From positions 1 to 64,000 of the forward strand of contig NTMA01000082.1 in the NCBI GenBank assembly GCA_002917075.1: a stretch of DNA of 64,000 nt, written 5' to 3'. The DNA comes from Hawksworthiomyces lignivorus. Lineage: Eukaryota > Ascomycota > Sordariomycetes > Ophiostomatales > Ophiostomataceae. Each line of letters opens with the position of its first letter. The first letter of the stretch is position 1. A program made the translations under genes and the position numbers. Of this stretch, positions 45,408 to 56,868 are shown piece by piece. The notes under the pieces are model-generated. The model made no database searches and was not told the origin of the DNA. It worked only from the letters and a program-made list of their open reading frames with translations.

Positions 45408-47290
45408 ATGGCCGGAGATCCGAAAGCGACGGGAGCATCCTCCCACAACAAAGACAACCAGGACGAAGCGCCGCCACGATCTGCCGTCGCAGCCGGGAAG
45501 CAGCCAGCGGTGGACTCGGACGACGAGCTCGAGGACCAGGACGACGACCACGAGGAGGCGGGCGCAGACGAGAGCGGCAACGCCATAGCTGCACCGGCAG
45601 CGGCGGGCGGCGGCAAGAAGAAGAAGTCCAAGAAGAAGAAGGGCAAGGGCGCGGCGGCAGCGCAGAAGGACGGCGAGTCCGAGCTCCAGAAGACGATCGC
45701 CAGCCTGCCGCCGGCGCAGATCGCCGAGCTGCTCAAGCTGAACCCGGCCATCTCGCAGGAGATCGCAGAGGGCGGTGCAGGAGCGTCGTCGTCCGGGAGC
45801 GGCAGCGGCAGCGGCAGCGGCAGTATGAGTGCCGAGGCGGCGCTGGCGGCGCTGCGGAAGCTCAGCCTGGCGGAGCTGATGACGGGCATGGCGACGAGCG
45901 GCAAGAACGCCAAGGACATGGCGAGCTACAAGTTCTGGCAGACGCAGCCGGTGCCCAAGTTCGGCGAGGAGGAGGCCAAGGCCGGCAGGGCGGTCGAAGA
46001 GGGGCCCATCCTGGTGCAGACGGTCGACGACGTGGCCAAGGAGCCCCCCAAGCTGGTCGACGGCTTCGAGTGGGACACGGTCGACCTGACCGACGACGCC
46101 CAGCTGCAGGAGGTCTTTGACCTGCTGTCGGGCCACTTTGTCGAGGACGGCGAGGCCATGTTCCGCTTCCGGTACTCCAAGTCGATTCTGAAGTGGTAGG
46201 TACCTTCCCAGCGCAACTATTGCTTTTTTTTTTTTTTTCTTTTCTTTTTTTCCCAATTCTCTGGTTTATTCTCCTCGTGCTCACTGCTAACGGCCCCAGG
46301 GCGATGATGTCTCCCGGCTGGACCAAGGACTGGCACATTGGCGTGCGGGCGACGCAGTCGCGCAAGCTGGTGGCGTTCATCTCGGCGATTCCGCTGGAGC
46401 TGCGGATCCGCGACAAGGTGCTGCACGCGTCCGAGGTCAACTTTCTGGTGATCCACAAGAAGCTGCGGTCCAAGCGGCTGGCGCCGATCCTGATCAAGGA
46501 GATCACGCGGCTGTGCAACCTCAAGGGCGTGTGGCAGGCGCTGTACACGGCGGGCGTGGTGCTGCCCAAGCCGGTCAGCACGTCGCGCTACTACCACCGG
46601 TCGCTCGACTGGCAGAAGCTGTACGAGGTCGGCTTCAGCCCGCTGCCGCCCAACAGCAAGCCCCAGTTCCAGGTGCGCAAGTACGCGCTGCCCGAGCACA
46701 CGCGCGTGCGCGGCCTGCGCGAGATGCAGGCCCGCGACCTCGACGCCGTCCGCGACCTGCTGACGCGCTACCTGGCCCGCTACGACATGGCCATGGAGTT
46801 CTCGCGCGACGAGGTCGACCACTGGCTGCTCGACAAGCGCCTGCCCGGCGACGAGCAGGTCGTCTACACCTACGTCGTCGAGGACGACAAGACCAAGAAG
46901 ATCACCGACATGTTCTCCTTCTACGCGCTCGACTCCTCCGTCATCAACCACCCGCGGCACAGCGTCATCCGCGCCGCCTACCTCTTCTACTACGCCACCG
47001 AGGTCGGCCTCGCCGCCCCGGCCGTCGACAAGCCCGCACTCAAGGCCCGCCTCAACGAGCTCATGGCCGACGCCCTCGTGCTGGCCAAGCGCCACCGCTT
47101 CGACGTCTTCAACGCCCTCTCCATCATGGACAACGCCCTCTTCCTCGAGCAGCAAAAGTATGGGCCCGGCGACGGCCAGCTGCACTACTACCTCTTCAAC
47201 TACCGCGCCAACCCCATCACCGGCGGTGTCGACCGCCGCAACCAGCTGGACGAGGACACGCTCAGCGGCATCGGCTTCGTGATGATGTGA
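45408..47290 (+). CDS. nmt1: Glycylpeptide N-tetradecanoyltransferase (N-myristoyltransferase)
   Basis: Transfers myristate from myristoyl-CoA to N-terminal Gly of proteins, in cytosol and on ribosomes. Exons 45408-46195 and 46300-47290 (GTAGGT...CCCCAG) give 592 aa. The N-terminus is acidic, then polybasic ([12 protein letters not shown]), the ribosome-targeting feature of eukaryotic NMT. An NMT core starts at [14 protein letters not shown] and [23 protein letters not shown]. Across the splice it reads SILKWAMMSPGW. Then comes the acyl-CoA site stretch [20 protein letters not shown], and [32 protein letters not shown] and [13 protein letters not shown]. The catalytic C-terminal carboxylate region is present ([11 protein letters not shown]), slightly extended versus the consensus. 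Intron 1 has a T-rich tract. Confidence 0.96.
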
Positions 47291-47603
47291 GGCACTAAAC
47301 TATGAAAAAGAATAAGAGAATAGGTGGAGAGAATGAAAGCCAGAGAAGGGAAAAGTTATTTGGGAGAAGGGGTTTTTTTACCGGTTCAATTGTAGTCTAT
47401 TCTATGAGGAGTGCATACATAAATAAAAATGATTAAAGCGCGAAAGAAACGCAGACGCTTCTAGCGCAGATGGTGCTATTCTGAAGAAACATAAAGGGGG
47501 AAAGCAGGGCTAAGAATCGTACAAGAACAAAAAGCTTCCAGCACCGTCCAGAAGAAGAAGAAGAAAAAAAGGCTAAGCGTCTGCTGGCATGGATGCTTTT
47601 CCT
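47291..47603. other. Convergent 3' regions of NMT1 and hydrolase
   Basis: Purine-rich UTR-type sequence. No gene. Confidence 0.6.
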
Positions 47604-48903
47604 CTACCGGCCGGCCAGCTCCTCGCCGCTGCGGAACTGCTCCTCCAGCGTGGCGTTGTACCACTGCCAGCGCTCGACCAGGGGCACGTGGCCCATGCCG
47701 TCGATGATGTGGGCGCGGGCGGGCTGGACGTACTCGATGAGCTTGCGGCCGTGGGGCACGGAGATCATGTGGTCGGCGGTGCCGTGGACGACCATGATGC
47801 GCTTGCGGCCGACGGCGTCGGCCATGGCGGCGAGCTGGCGCGGCGACTTGTGGTGCCAGCCGGCGGCGATGAGCTGCAGGAGGAAGCCCTTGGTCGTGAA
47901 GCGCGGGTCGTTGCGCTTGTTCATCTCCTGCGCGACGAAGCGCTGGTAGTTGCTGGCAAACGTGCCGTACCAGGGCGCAGAGGACGCGTCGTCCGCTTCT
48001 TCAGCGTTGGTGTCTGCCTCGCCGGCCAGCTCGGCCGCGCTCGGAGGCGTCGTCTTGTCGGCCGCGTAGCGCTGGCGCAGCGGGGGTCCCACCAGGTGGG
48101 TGCCTCGGGCGGGCAGCGCCACGTCGTCGGCGAGCGGCAGCCAGGCGTCCGGGAAGATGCGGCCGGCGGCGTCCTGGACGCTCTCCTCGACGCCCTTGGG
48201 GATGACCAGCGCCGCGCGGCTGGCCAGGTTCTCCAGCACGCCCGCCGACGTGTTCTCGATGGCGGCCGCCGTGCAGCACAGCGACAGCGACGCCACCTGG
48301 CCCGGCACCATCAGCGCCAGCTCCTGCGCGATCATGCCGCCCATGGACAGGCCCACCACGTGCACGGGCCGCGGCGCCGGCGTCGTGGCCGACGTGGCCG
48401 TCGACGCCGCCGACGACAGCGCGTTGGGCTCTACAAAGCCCACGTGCTCCAGCACTTCCAGCACGTCCAGCGCCATCTCCTTGGTCGAGTAGCGCATCAG
48501 CGGCTTGTCCGAGTCGCCCATGCCGCGGTTGTCCAGCACCAGCACCGAGTACTCCTTGTACCGCTCGTGGCCAAAGTGCAGCGTCTGGCGCTGCCACACC
48601 GTCTTGAAGCCGCCGAGGCCCATGATGAACTGGGCGGCGTCAGCGAGCATGTCTCGAGAATATAAAGGAAAAACAAGGGTTTGCAGTACTGGGGGAGGGG
48701 GGCTACAAGCCAGCACAGGCACTCACCACAATCCGAACGGGGCCTTCGCCGTGAATCTCCCAGCAGATCTTCAGCGGTCCGCCCCGTCCTGACGCCACCG
48801 GCAGAAGACCCCGGCGGGTAGGTTTCAGGTTCCAGGTGGCATCGGGGTACGACGGGTGCTTGACCGTCTCCTCGACGGTAGTGATCTTTGTGAGGTCGAT
48901 CAT
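47604..48903 (-). CDS. Alpha/beta hydrolase fold protein
   Basis: Exons 48903-48727 and 48629-47604 (GTGAGT...GCCCAG, with a GCTGAC branch site) give 400 aa. After a beta-rich start (KICWEIHGEGPVRIV) the splice restores FIMGLGGFKTVWQRQ, the oxyanion-loop region. Then come VLVLDNRGMGDSDKP and the nucleophile elbow VVGLSMGGMIAQELAL. The acid is probably Asp in VVHGTADHMISVPHG, and the His is in IDGMGHVPLVERW. A variable lid (~170-280) includes an acidic insert. The elbow GLSMGGM and DNRGMGDS resemble hydrolases of the 3-oxoadipate enol-lactonase/haloperoxidase-like group, but the substrate is unknown. The N-terminal MIDLTKITTVEETV start follows directly after a stop-rich promoter. Confidence 0.87.
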
Positions 48904-49648
48904 GGTGGGGAAATCAATTGACAGCTTAGAACTTTACAGAGCCAGAAGTTTCGAACAGACCCTTTCTTCTGATTGTCTCTCAAAATTAACAATAACTGAA
49001 TTATAATATATTCTATTATGAGTTTGTAGGCTATTGCATGGCCTGTTAATCTAAGCTGACCGCCTGTGAAATTAGAGCAAACGTGTCAACCAGACGTCGC
49101 CCAGAAACAACGCTAGAACTGAAAGGAGCAATCGTGTGTTTTGGCGGTAAGCTCAGTCTGACATTCACACAACGATAGCACGACGCGCGGTTTCACAGGC
49201 AGGGCATAACGGGAGATAGCGAGCATGACATTGAGAGCATAAGATGTTGCATGCAGCTGATTTTGGCCAGGCAACGAGCCTCGGCATCGTTTTACTGCAG
49301 CCCAGAAAGTCAGTTTTCGTCTCCACCAACAACAATTTCTGGCCCCAGAAGCACGCTCGTTAACAAGGTACATACGCTGAACGAGAGACGAACTGTCAAG
49401 CGGAACACGAGTGCTTCTGTATTTCTCCCCAACCAAAAGTAGGACATATTAAAAAGGGAAAAAAAGGGAAAATACATGTATAAAAGACGCCTTGGGTTTT
49501 TTCGTCTCCCTTTTCTCCTTTTATTTTTTTTTTTCTTTTTCTGATACAATCCTGTTTATCTTGTACTTGTAAGTCTTGTCGTTTGAACTGGCAGCAAACA
49601 GGCTCATCTTTACATAATAATACTAGACAAGTTGAAAACAGGGGATAG
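48904..49648. other. Intergenic, low complexity
   Basis: AT-rich; T-rich tract at 49494-49540. No gene seen. Confidence 0.5.
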
Positions 49649-50008
49649 CTAGACAAACAACAGAGAGTAAATGGATCAAGACCTTATTGCTATGCTAGTC
49701 GTCAAGTAGAGGTTGAAAAGCAAGAGCGGCCTTGCATACTTGGGATAACTATAGAAGAGCTTGAAGAAGCTATTGAGTCAGAAAATGAAGGGAAGCCTCT
49801 TGGGCCTATACATTTAAGCGTAACTAAGATTAATAAAAATAAAGAGAAAAAGAAACGACACAATGCTTCCTTTATTAATACGCGCGCAGCTTTCTCTCCC
49901 TCTCTTGCTGTCAACAACTTTGAAATCCTCGTCGACGACCCCCTTGGCCTCTTCAATACCCACAGCAGCAAACATACGGTCTTCCTAACGCTAGCACAAG
50001 CGGCCTAA
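49649..50008 (+). other. Orphan open frame without ATG, possible exon relic
   Basis: 119 sense codons from 49649 to the TAA at 50006-50008. The translation looks protein-like (YASRQVEVEKQERPCILGIT, EELEEAIESENEGKPLGP, VNNFEILVDDPLGLFNTHSS) and unlike random AT-rich sequence, but there is no ATG and no family I recognise. It ends 4 bp from the convergent OrsD/Ulp1-like gene. Could be the last exon of a decayed gene or element. Confidence 0.3.
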
Positions 50009-50011
50009 GGA

Positions 50012-52070
50012 CTAGGCAAATTTGCGTCGCCTCCTTTTCCTTTGGATCCCAGAACCGCGGCTGAGCCCAGAAGAAATACCACCAGAAGCATCCGCCTGCG
50101 CGAGTCTCCTGGCTCCGGCGCCACGCTTTGCGCCCGGCCTGTTGCTCGTTCTGGCTACGGGAGGTGGACTCATAGGCCCCGCGTAGATATCATCTAGCAT
50201 TGCGGCTTCTGCCGACACGTTCGATAAGCTATTGTTCGTTTGTGGTGGCTGTTCGTTGCCAGACGCTTCATTGATGGGCTCTGTATTGTCGGGCATGGAG
50301 AGGGGACTGCAGACAAGACAAGAGTAAGCCAAAGCCACTTCAGGCACGCGAGTATCGCATATTTTGTGCAAATCAAATCACACGCAAACTGTGCGCTTTA
50401 CCTTAAGCTAGCTGCAGGCGATGCTTGGCGACGGTCACCGGAATAGGCATCTTGGAGCGCGCAGCCAAACAGGGCCTTGGCGAGTGACACAAGAATCTGA
50501 TCTTGGGGAAAGTCTTGCATCAGCACATCATATTCCGCCGGATATGCTTCCCTGAGAGCGGACAAGTTATGCTGAATATTCTCGATCTCTGAGAAGGTCT
50601 CGTCGAACGCCGAACGAATAGCTGCCGCCTCTATTCCTTTTGCACGAAGTTCCCTTTTTTTCAGCATTTTAATGAATGAATTTCCTGCGATTTGAGTTTC
50701 ATGTTAGTAGATAGCATGTATTTTTTTCTGTGTGAATTAAGAAAATCGAAAACCAAAAATACGAGCGTGAAGATGACGAGTGAGGTCGAGAAGGAAACAT
50801 CAAACGCACGGGCATTGTAATATGCCGGTACATCAATACGCAGCATCTCATCTAATATCTCTCTCTGATCGATCGCAAAGGAAGGGCCGCTGTGTCGCGG
50901 CCTGATCGCACTTAAAATTGCTTCTGGGTCGCGAAGAAACTGCTTGACATAGCCTAGCAGAAAGACGCCACTATCTTCCTCCTCTTTTAGCTGACCGTGC
51001 TGCCGTGCAGCCGAGATGTACGATACTGTCGAATAGTCCGATTCCGGGGGCATTAGGCAGTAGTCGCAAAGAAGCTGGACCTTCCTCCCGTGCACGGGGC
51101 TGCGGATGGTTGCGTTGAAGACGAGTGCCCAGCTTTTGTTGTCGCCATAGGGGCACACGATGATCAGAATCCACTGGTCGTCCTCCTTGCAATAGACGGG
51201 CACGATGTTGTATGCTCCGTCGGCAAATGTTTCGGCAACAGACAGGGGCTGGCCGCTTGCGGCAGCTTCTTCTGCTTTGGCTTCCAATGTTTCGAAAAAA
51301 TCTGGATGCTCGTAGCGCGCTATTCCATCGTCCGGATTCCTCCGGTCGTTGTACGCTTGAACGAGGTATGCGAGATGGCGAACAAGATCTTCGGCTTGGA
51401 TACGGCCGCCCCAGTTCAAGCGGCGCACTCTCTGGATAACATCACTCGAGTGTGAAACACCTACAGAGGCTGTGGCATCCACACCAGTAACACCATTTTC
51501 TTGCGAGGACGGTGATGCGGCAGCGCTATTGGTCCCCTCCGAAACTCCGGGGGCCGGTGCGCTCTGAATCGTTCGGTTTTGAGATGCTGCGCTGGTTTGT
51601 GCAGCAGCCAGTGTTAATTGACCTGGGGAGGACGCCCGGCGGTCGACATCCTTCACGAGCCAGCCCCGACCATATTGGCTAAATAGCTGGCAAGCCCGCA
51701 GCTCTGTACCGTGCTCGTGTGCTCTTCTATCAGCAAATCTGAACCCGCACTCATTCGTCCGACAACAGTAACGCTGTACCAAGGGTAGGTCTCTCAGGAT
51801 TTCGGAACCGTCTGGTAGAGGGACCAAGATCCTTGACGTCTGAAGATCGTAGCCATGAAAAGCAGTATCGAACTGCTCCTGGGTGATTGGAGTCACGTCG
51901 AGATGACATTTTCCCATATGCTGGGAGTATCCTTCATATGTGCTATGAAGTGGATAGGAGCCAGGAAAGAGAGGGGCAGGAGAGCAAATCATGCAAAACA
52001 GGACATTCAACTTTGTGTTGATACGAAGTTTGAGCGACCAAAATATAACTCGGTCTTCGTCATTAGACAT
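50012..52070 (-). CDS. OrsD-like zinc-finger protein with Ulp1-like (C48) domain lacking catalytic residues
   Basis: Exons 52070-50810, 50684-50402 and 50306-50012 give 612 aa; joins GTGCGT/TCGCAG and GTAAAG/CTGCAG keep frame. The N-terminal ~150 residues have the layout of the OrsD (PF12013) zinc-binding region: FCMIC, HMGKCH, then a second cluster CCRTNECGFRF, AHEHG, LFSQYGRGWLVKDV. A Ser/Ala/Gln linker follows. From ~245 a Ulp1-like fold is suggested by YNIVPVYCKEDDQWILIIV and EEEDSGVFLLGYVKQFL. In active Ulp1 proteases these sites read HW, D(S/N) and DCG; here Gln, Asn (VFNATI) and Ser stand there. A coiled-coil exon (MLKKRELRAKG.., AFDETFSEIENI) and a basic tail (QRKRRRRKFA, nuclear-signal-like) close the protein. 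Function unknown; alignments are by eye. Confidence 0.68.
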
Positions 52071-53597
52071 GTTTGCGTACAATCCAAAAAACCCCCCTCC
52101 CCAAAAAAGAAGGGCTGGGAGAGGGGGATGCCAGTCGCTTGTACGATATGGGAGAAAGCGAGGGAAAAATAGACAGATATATGAACAAACAAAAGAATCG
52201 AAGTCTTTGAATATGCGCGCCTAGGTTCCGCGCAACAGCGGCGGGCGAGTTTATTACTTCTACGTGGTGGAGAGACTGAAGAGCCTATGAGAAATCAGAG
52301 GGTGTTAGAGGCACAGGGATCTGAAAGAGCCTCATCGCAGCAAGGGCCGCGTTTTTCTTTCCAGCTTGGTACCTATTAATATCAGTATTGTCGCAGTAAT
52401 ACCGGAGCGTGGTTCCGCGAGATTGGCTTCTGCAGGGGTTCAGTGCCATTCTGGGAATGCGCAGGAACGGAGTACTGTCTCAGTCAGTGCTCAATGCTTG
52501 GTACATGTGTACATACGAGTTTCTTGAAAGAAGATCAGCAGACTCGTACGGCGTATTCTTGAAATAATCAAATAATAAAAGCGCGAGAACCGAGGGGGTT
52601 CGACTAAATAATATGACGCTGTCTCTGATATCGTGCGCGCTTTTGTGCGCGCGATAACACGGCTCCCCTTGTATGCGATAGAAATAAGCGCCTCTTGATA
52701 TGCGCTGCATACACGGCGTTGCCTCTGTGAGACTGTTGTCTTCTGTACCAGCCGTAGATATTCACCAAGGTGACTAAAGCGGTTCTTATAAAATAACTGC
52801 CTCTACGCACTGAATACCTTTTTTCTGGCTTTTAATTCTTCTGCAGTGAAAGGCCGGGAGTACAAGAGAGATGTCGAGAAAGAAGCGCTGTATTTGTATG
52901 CAGTAGTCAAAAGGCTGGAAGGGTGGGGCCAATCAATAATAAGCTTTCAGCCTTGCATTCCTAATTTGGGGCGCCGCTATTAGTTTCTGCGACCACAATA
53001 GCGACATTTATTTGCGGACAAAATTGCAATCCCACTTCCCAGCGATTGGTAATTGGTCAGTAATGGCTAAATAAAACAAAGAAAAGGCCCGGCAGGGTAC
53101 ATCAAGAGAGGAAAGAAGGGCAAAACGGAAAGCTACAACCGCGTTGCACGGCCAGGAACTTCGAGTCAACCATGCCAGGTACCTGCGGGTAACCGAAGAA
53201 AACGCAAGTGACGGGAAGACGACAAGCGAAGCAGAACACTTGCCCCTGACGGGCCCCTATTTCAACCAGGAGCTTCGCTCCTGGCAGTCGAAGGAGAGTC
53301 TCTTTCTTCTGGCATCTTTAGTCTTTCGTTAATCCACGCCTATAGCTTGCCTCAGGGCTTCTCTGGGCTCATTGCCAGTTGACCCCTTACATCATCTAAT
53401 TCACCGTACTCCTCTAACACGAAGACTGTTAAGCTGCGAAAGACTTCTGAGCCCGCTTTGGCAATATAGAATTATCATATTATGAACAAAGCAAAACATC
53501 TTGTTTATATTATGACATTAATCCATTGTAATCAACGTGTTTAAATAGCCCTGTTAACGAAATGGAATGCGTCTTACGTGTAGGTGAGTCGAGTCTC
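52071..53597. other. Intergenic
   Basis: 1.5 kb with no supported gene. ACGGAGTA at 52467. Confidence 0.5.
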
Positions 53598-54406
53598 TCA
53601 ATAGTTCCTTTCATGTGAGGTTTTCTTCAAATGCTCTTTGAAGAACAAATCTGCCCATGAGGCAACGATTCCTTCGTCGCATATAGCAGCAATATTTCCA
53701 TTTGCTGCGGCTTTGGCCGTCATTGCAACCTCGTAGTTCCGTGACCAGGCTCGTTTCTTTTCGCTTGAATGACTTCCTTCCAACGGCGTAACCATTCTTC
53801 CAAGTGTGTAATGTCGAAATCTTGAAGGACCCGACGGTACCCAGACTCTGCACTTTCATTTGCAAAATTATCCTATTCGTAAGCTTCTTTCAACTGAACA
53901 AGCCACGAGTGAACACTCTCATGCAAGTTCAGGCTGCGGCTGTCGACCTTGGGTACTGTTCTATTTATCTTTGCCCGGACAGCCATCATTTGTTGGCGGA
54001 AGTCGTTATATTGTTTGAGTTCTTGGTAGTAACGGTATTCGGCAGCATAGTACGCTTCCCTCTCTTCCGAGGCCAAGTCGAATACAGTCTGAGGATCATT
54101 TCGCTGCAATGTCTGTGGTGCATCATTGGACACCGTCGTTCGTTGCCGGGGCTGTCTTGTATTTTCTGGTTCTGCGTTTTGTCGAGGAGCGCCGATATGA
54201 CGCTCGATCTCTTGGCAAGGCGTCTGCCGTACAAAGTCCCGGAGCTGTGGTCGAAGGGGCTTCTCAGGTTCCGGTTCAGGTGTGTCTCTGTAAGGGTCGA
54301 TATGATCCCAGATGAGAGATCCCTCGATATAAATCGTCCTGAACCAGTCCGCCCAATCGGTGGGGCTGAGGAGGAGGGTCTCCCCAATCTGGCTCCTGGT
54401 CGACAT
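53598..54406 (-). pseudogene. Degraded copia-type retrotransposon gag fragment
   Basis: From the ATG at 54406 a 177-codon frame (MSTRSQIGETLLLSPTDW, ADWFRTIYIEGSLIWDHIDP) has the opening seen in fungal Ty1/copia Gag proteins: a Trp-rich DWxxWxR block then LWDxI. It stops at 53873 after LHESVHSWLVQLKEAYE. Gag-like content continues in other minus frames: QDFDITHLEEWLRRWKEVIQ (about 53823-53760) and IVASWADLFFKEHLKK (about 53660). So the copy is frameshifted. No protease, integrase or reverse transcriptase and no long terminal repeats were seen nearby. Confidence 0.62.
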
Positions 54407-55324
54407 TCTGGGTGGCGACCGAGAGCCAAACAGGGCACCGCAAATCAGTATGCCGGAGTTGGCTTTAACTTTCCCGGTCGCGTCTCGTGATCGATTTTCT
54501 TTTGGCCAGGATTGATTTGTAGAAGTGGCTAATTTATTTTCGAGATCGTGAAAGCGATAACTTAAATCCTGAATACGTTGACTGGCTGCTTATCGAATTC
54601 TTGGAAAGTCCCGTCTGAGACTTTGTTTATAAACGAATTAAGGCTTGCCCTTGAGTTCTGGGCATGCATCAAATTTAAGTCCGCGTGGTTAGGCTGTTGC
54701 GTGAGGCTGAACGCAGCTTTTCGTTTGAGCCTCAACTTTGCTCTTATGTATCTGTTAGCCTCTCTTTCATTTTATTGGCTGGATGTATTTCAGTGCGAAA
54801 GATGCTAGTTTGATACTATGCGTAATGCTATCGATCAATCTTATTATGGCCCCCAATATGCTGAACGGTCTCTCGATTCGGACACAACAGTTTGAGATAC
54901 TATACGGAGACTACGCACCTTGTGTTTGCCAAAGATATCTATTAAAGCACAGGAAAGAAAAGAAGAGCAGATGGAAACATGCTTCCAGTTTACAACTTTA
55001 GCCTCTGCACTTTGTGATATGCGGTTGGCTGGTTTTATTTGTTTGTCGAGGTATATAGGATGATCCGTTTATCGTCCGTTTAAGATCCGTTTCTCCATTT
55101 TCTGCCAAAAAAAAAAAAAAGATCGGCGCCGTTTTCAGCCCATTAACATCACGTGCCTTTACCGTCAGGGTGAATCATTTTGCCGTCTTTCTCCAATTTT
55201 CCTTCGCTGCCAATTCGGAACGACGGAGGAAAAAAAATCGGGAGATCCAATTCCAACCAGCAATACGAAGGGTTTCTGCCACAACCCGACTTGTCGCCTC
55301 CTGTCGATCTCGCTCTCTAAAGCC
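54407..55324. other. Intergenic
   Basis: AT-rich sequence, possibly more element remnant up to ~54950, then the promoter of RTC6 with an A14 run near 55108. No gene supported. Confidence 0.45.
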
Positions 55325-55803
55325 ATGTCTCTCTCACAAGCTTCCAGGCTGCTGTCGCCTGCTCTGCGGCGTTCTGCCGCTGCTAGTCCCGTCTCGTCGC
55401 TTGCGGCGGCCTTCTCTGCCCTCCGCGTCCAGAGCTCGCAGCAGCAGCTGCAGCGGCGCGTCTTCTCCCAGAGCGCGCTGTCAATCGGCGCCGCAAAGGC
55501 GGCCGGCAGCAGCAGCTTCTCCCTCGCTGTCCGACCAGCAGCAACGCAGGCCCTGCAGCGGTGCCAGCACAACCACCAGCACCAGCAGACGCGCGGAATG
55601 AAGGTCCACAGCTCGGTCAAGCGGCGGTGCGAGCACTGCAAGGTGGGTAACTCTGCGAAGAGGAAATGTGAGGATCAATCAAAGAACGCGCACACTAACG
55701 ATATCTCGTCTAGGTTGTCCGGCGGAAAGGCGGCAAACGGCATAAGGGCTACATGTACATCATATGCTCAGCGAACCCGAGACACAAGCAGCGCCAGGGT
55801 TAA
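55325..55803 (+). CDS. rtc6: Mitochondrial ribosomal protein bL36m
   Basis: Large-subunit mitoribosome protein of the bacterial L36 family. Exons 55325-55642 and 55714-55803 (GTGGGT...GTCTAG) give 135 aa. The first ~90 residues are a Ser/Ala/Arg/Gln-rich presequence (MSLSQASRLLSPALRR) for mitochondrial import. The mature part starts at TRGMKVHSSVKRRCEHCK and, after the splice, continues VVRRKGGKRHKGYMYIIC and NPRHKQRQG. The zinc ligands of L36 (CxxC, Cys, His) are all present. Without the splice the conserved half would be lost. Convergent with the LYR gene, 212 bp apart. Confidence 0.95.
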
Positions 55804-56015
55804 GGCAGAGGACATTGAAAAGGAATTTCTGAGAGGATGATGTGAATACGTGTACGATACCGGGACGGGGGGCGATTTCGGGAATCATGTTCCAATAGAC
55901 CTTTGCAAGAGACATAGGGAAGCATCACGAATTTGGACAATGCCCACAGGTGCGCCGGCATGAATTGCACCAGGCAGTGCTTGTACAGATTTTCTTTTAT
56001 TATCTTATGTTTATG

Positions 56016-56473
56016 TTATAAGCCGCCAATATACCGCTCCATATTTTCCCACTCTGTCTTGCCAGTGGAGATGAGGTAGCGAATGTGTGACTGTGTGGTT
56101 TTAGTTAGTAGCAGCCATTGGCGGGACGGACGTAGCAGAGAAGCTCGGTTGTATCTGTCTCTTACCAAATCGGTCACCCCTCGGTGACGCTCAAACTCTT
56201 CCCGGGCAAAGCGCCGGGTTTCAGAACGTGTAACCGGGTCATCGATGTGGCGTGTCCCGCGGATAATGGTGCGGTAGAGCGCGAGCGCGCGAGCTCGCTG
56301 GAGGAACTGAGGCGAAGGAGGCTCTATCAGCAACTGCACAGAAAGTGGAACGGAAAGGCTTGCACGGCGCAGCTCACATGCTCAAGGCTCAGCACGCCGC
56401 CGAGCCGCGAACGGCTGCTGTCCGTAGCATAGCTCCGGATGCCAGGCCACAGGCGACAGCCAAGGCGCTGCAT
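56016..56473 (-). CDS. LYRM2-like LYR-motif mitochondrial protein
   Basis: Three exons, 56473-56378, 56333-56166 and 56090-56016, give 112 aa. The first intron is only 44 bp (GTGAGC...GTGCAG), the second 75 bp (GTAAGA...CACAG). The N-terminus MQRLGCRLWPGIRSYAT looks like a matrix-targeting presequence. Then come ALALYRTIIRG (the LYR tripeptide), REEFERHRG, and after the second splice IRYLISTGKTEWENMERYIGGL, which matches LYRM2 closely. LYR proteins are small matrix factors that bind acyl carrier protein and assist respiratory complex assembly; LYRM2 is tied to complex I in animals. Fungal role inferred by family only. Divergent from NAA40. Confidence 0.88.
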
Positions 56474-56868
56474 GAAGAAAGAAATAAAGAGATGTCCTCC
56501 CGAGAGAGGGTCAATCCAGAGGGGATGTCTATCTCGAACGCATCGGAATCGGCGGAAGTTGGGGTGCGATTGGTACAGAGGACCACTTTAAGGTTCAGAT
56601 TTCAATTCACCAGCGGCCGTGCGTAATTGTTTTTTTTTTTTTTTTTTACAGGGCAGAGGAAGGCTTAAACGTCAGTGGAGACCGTTGTTGCTGATCGAAA
56701 ACGGCCCCTCACTAGACAACCCGCCTGTCAACCGCGTCGCGCGTTCTCGCCTTGTGGCTTATATAAGGGACATTGGAAGCCATGCAACGGTCATGTTGAC
56801 GAAATTCATGTTGTAGCACAGTCTCTTTCCTTTCCTTTCTTTTTTTTCCTCTTCGCTCGTTTTTGCAA
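56474..56868. promoter_or_regulatory. Divergent promoter LYRM2-like / NAA40
   Basis: 395 bp, with a T19 run near 56630 and C/T-rich sequence just before the NAA40 start. No gene. Confidence 0.55.

Noticed and set aside
46217..47185. 322-codon minus frame inside NMT1, and similar frames within RTC5, SWC3 and the 47.6-48.9 kb hydrolase
   Set aside because: Shadows of verified coding exons.
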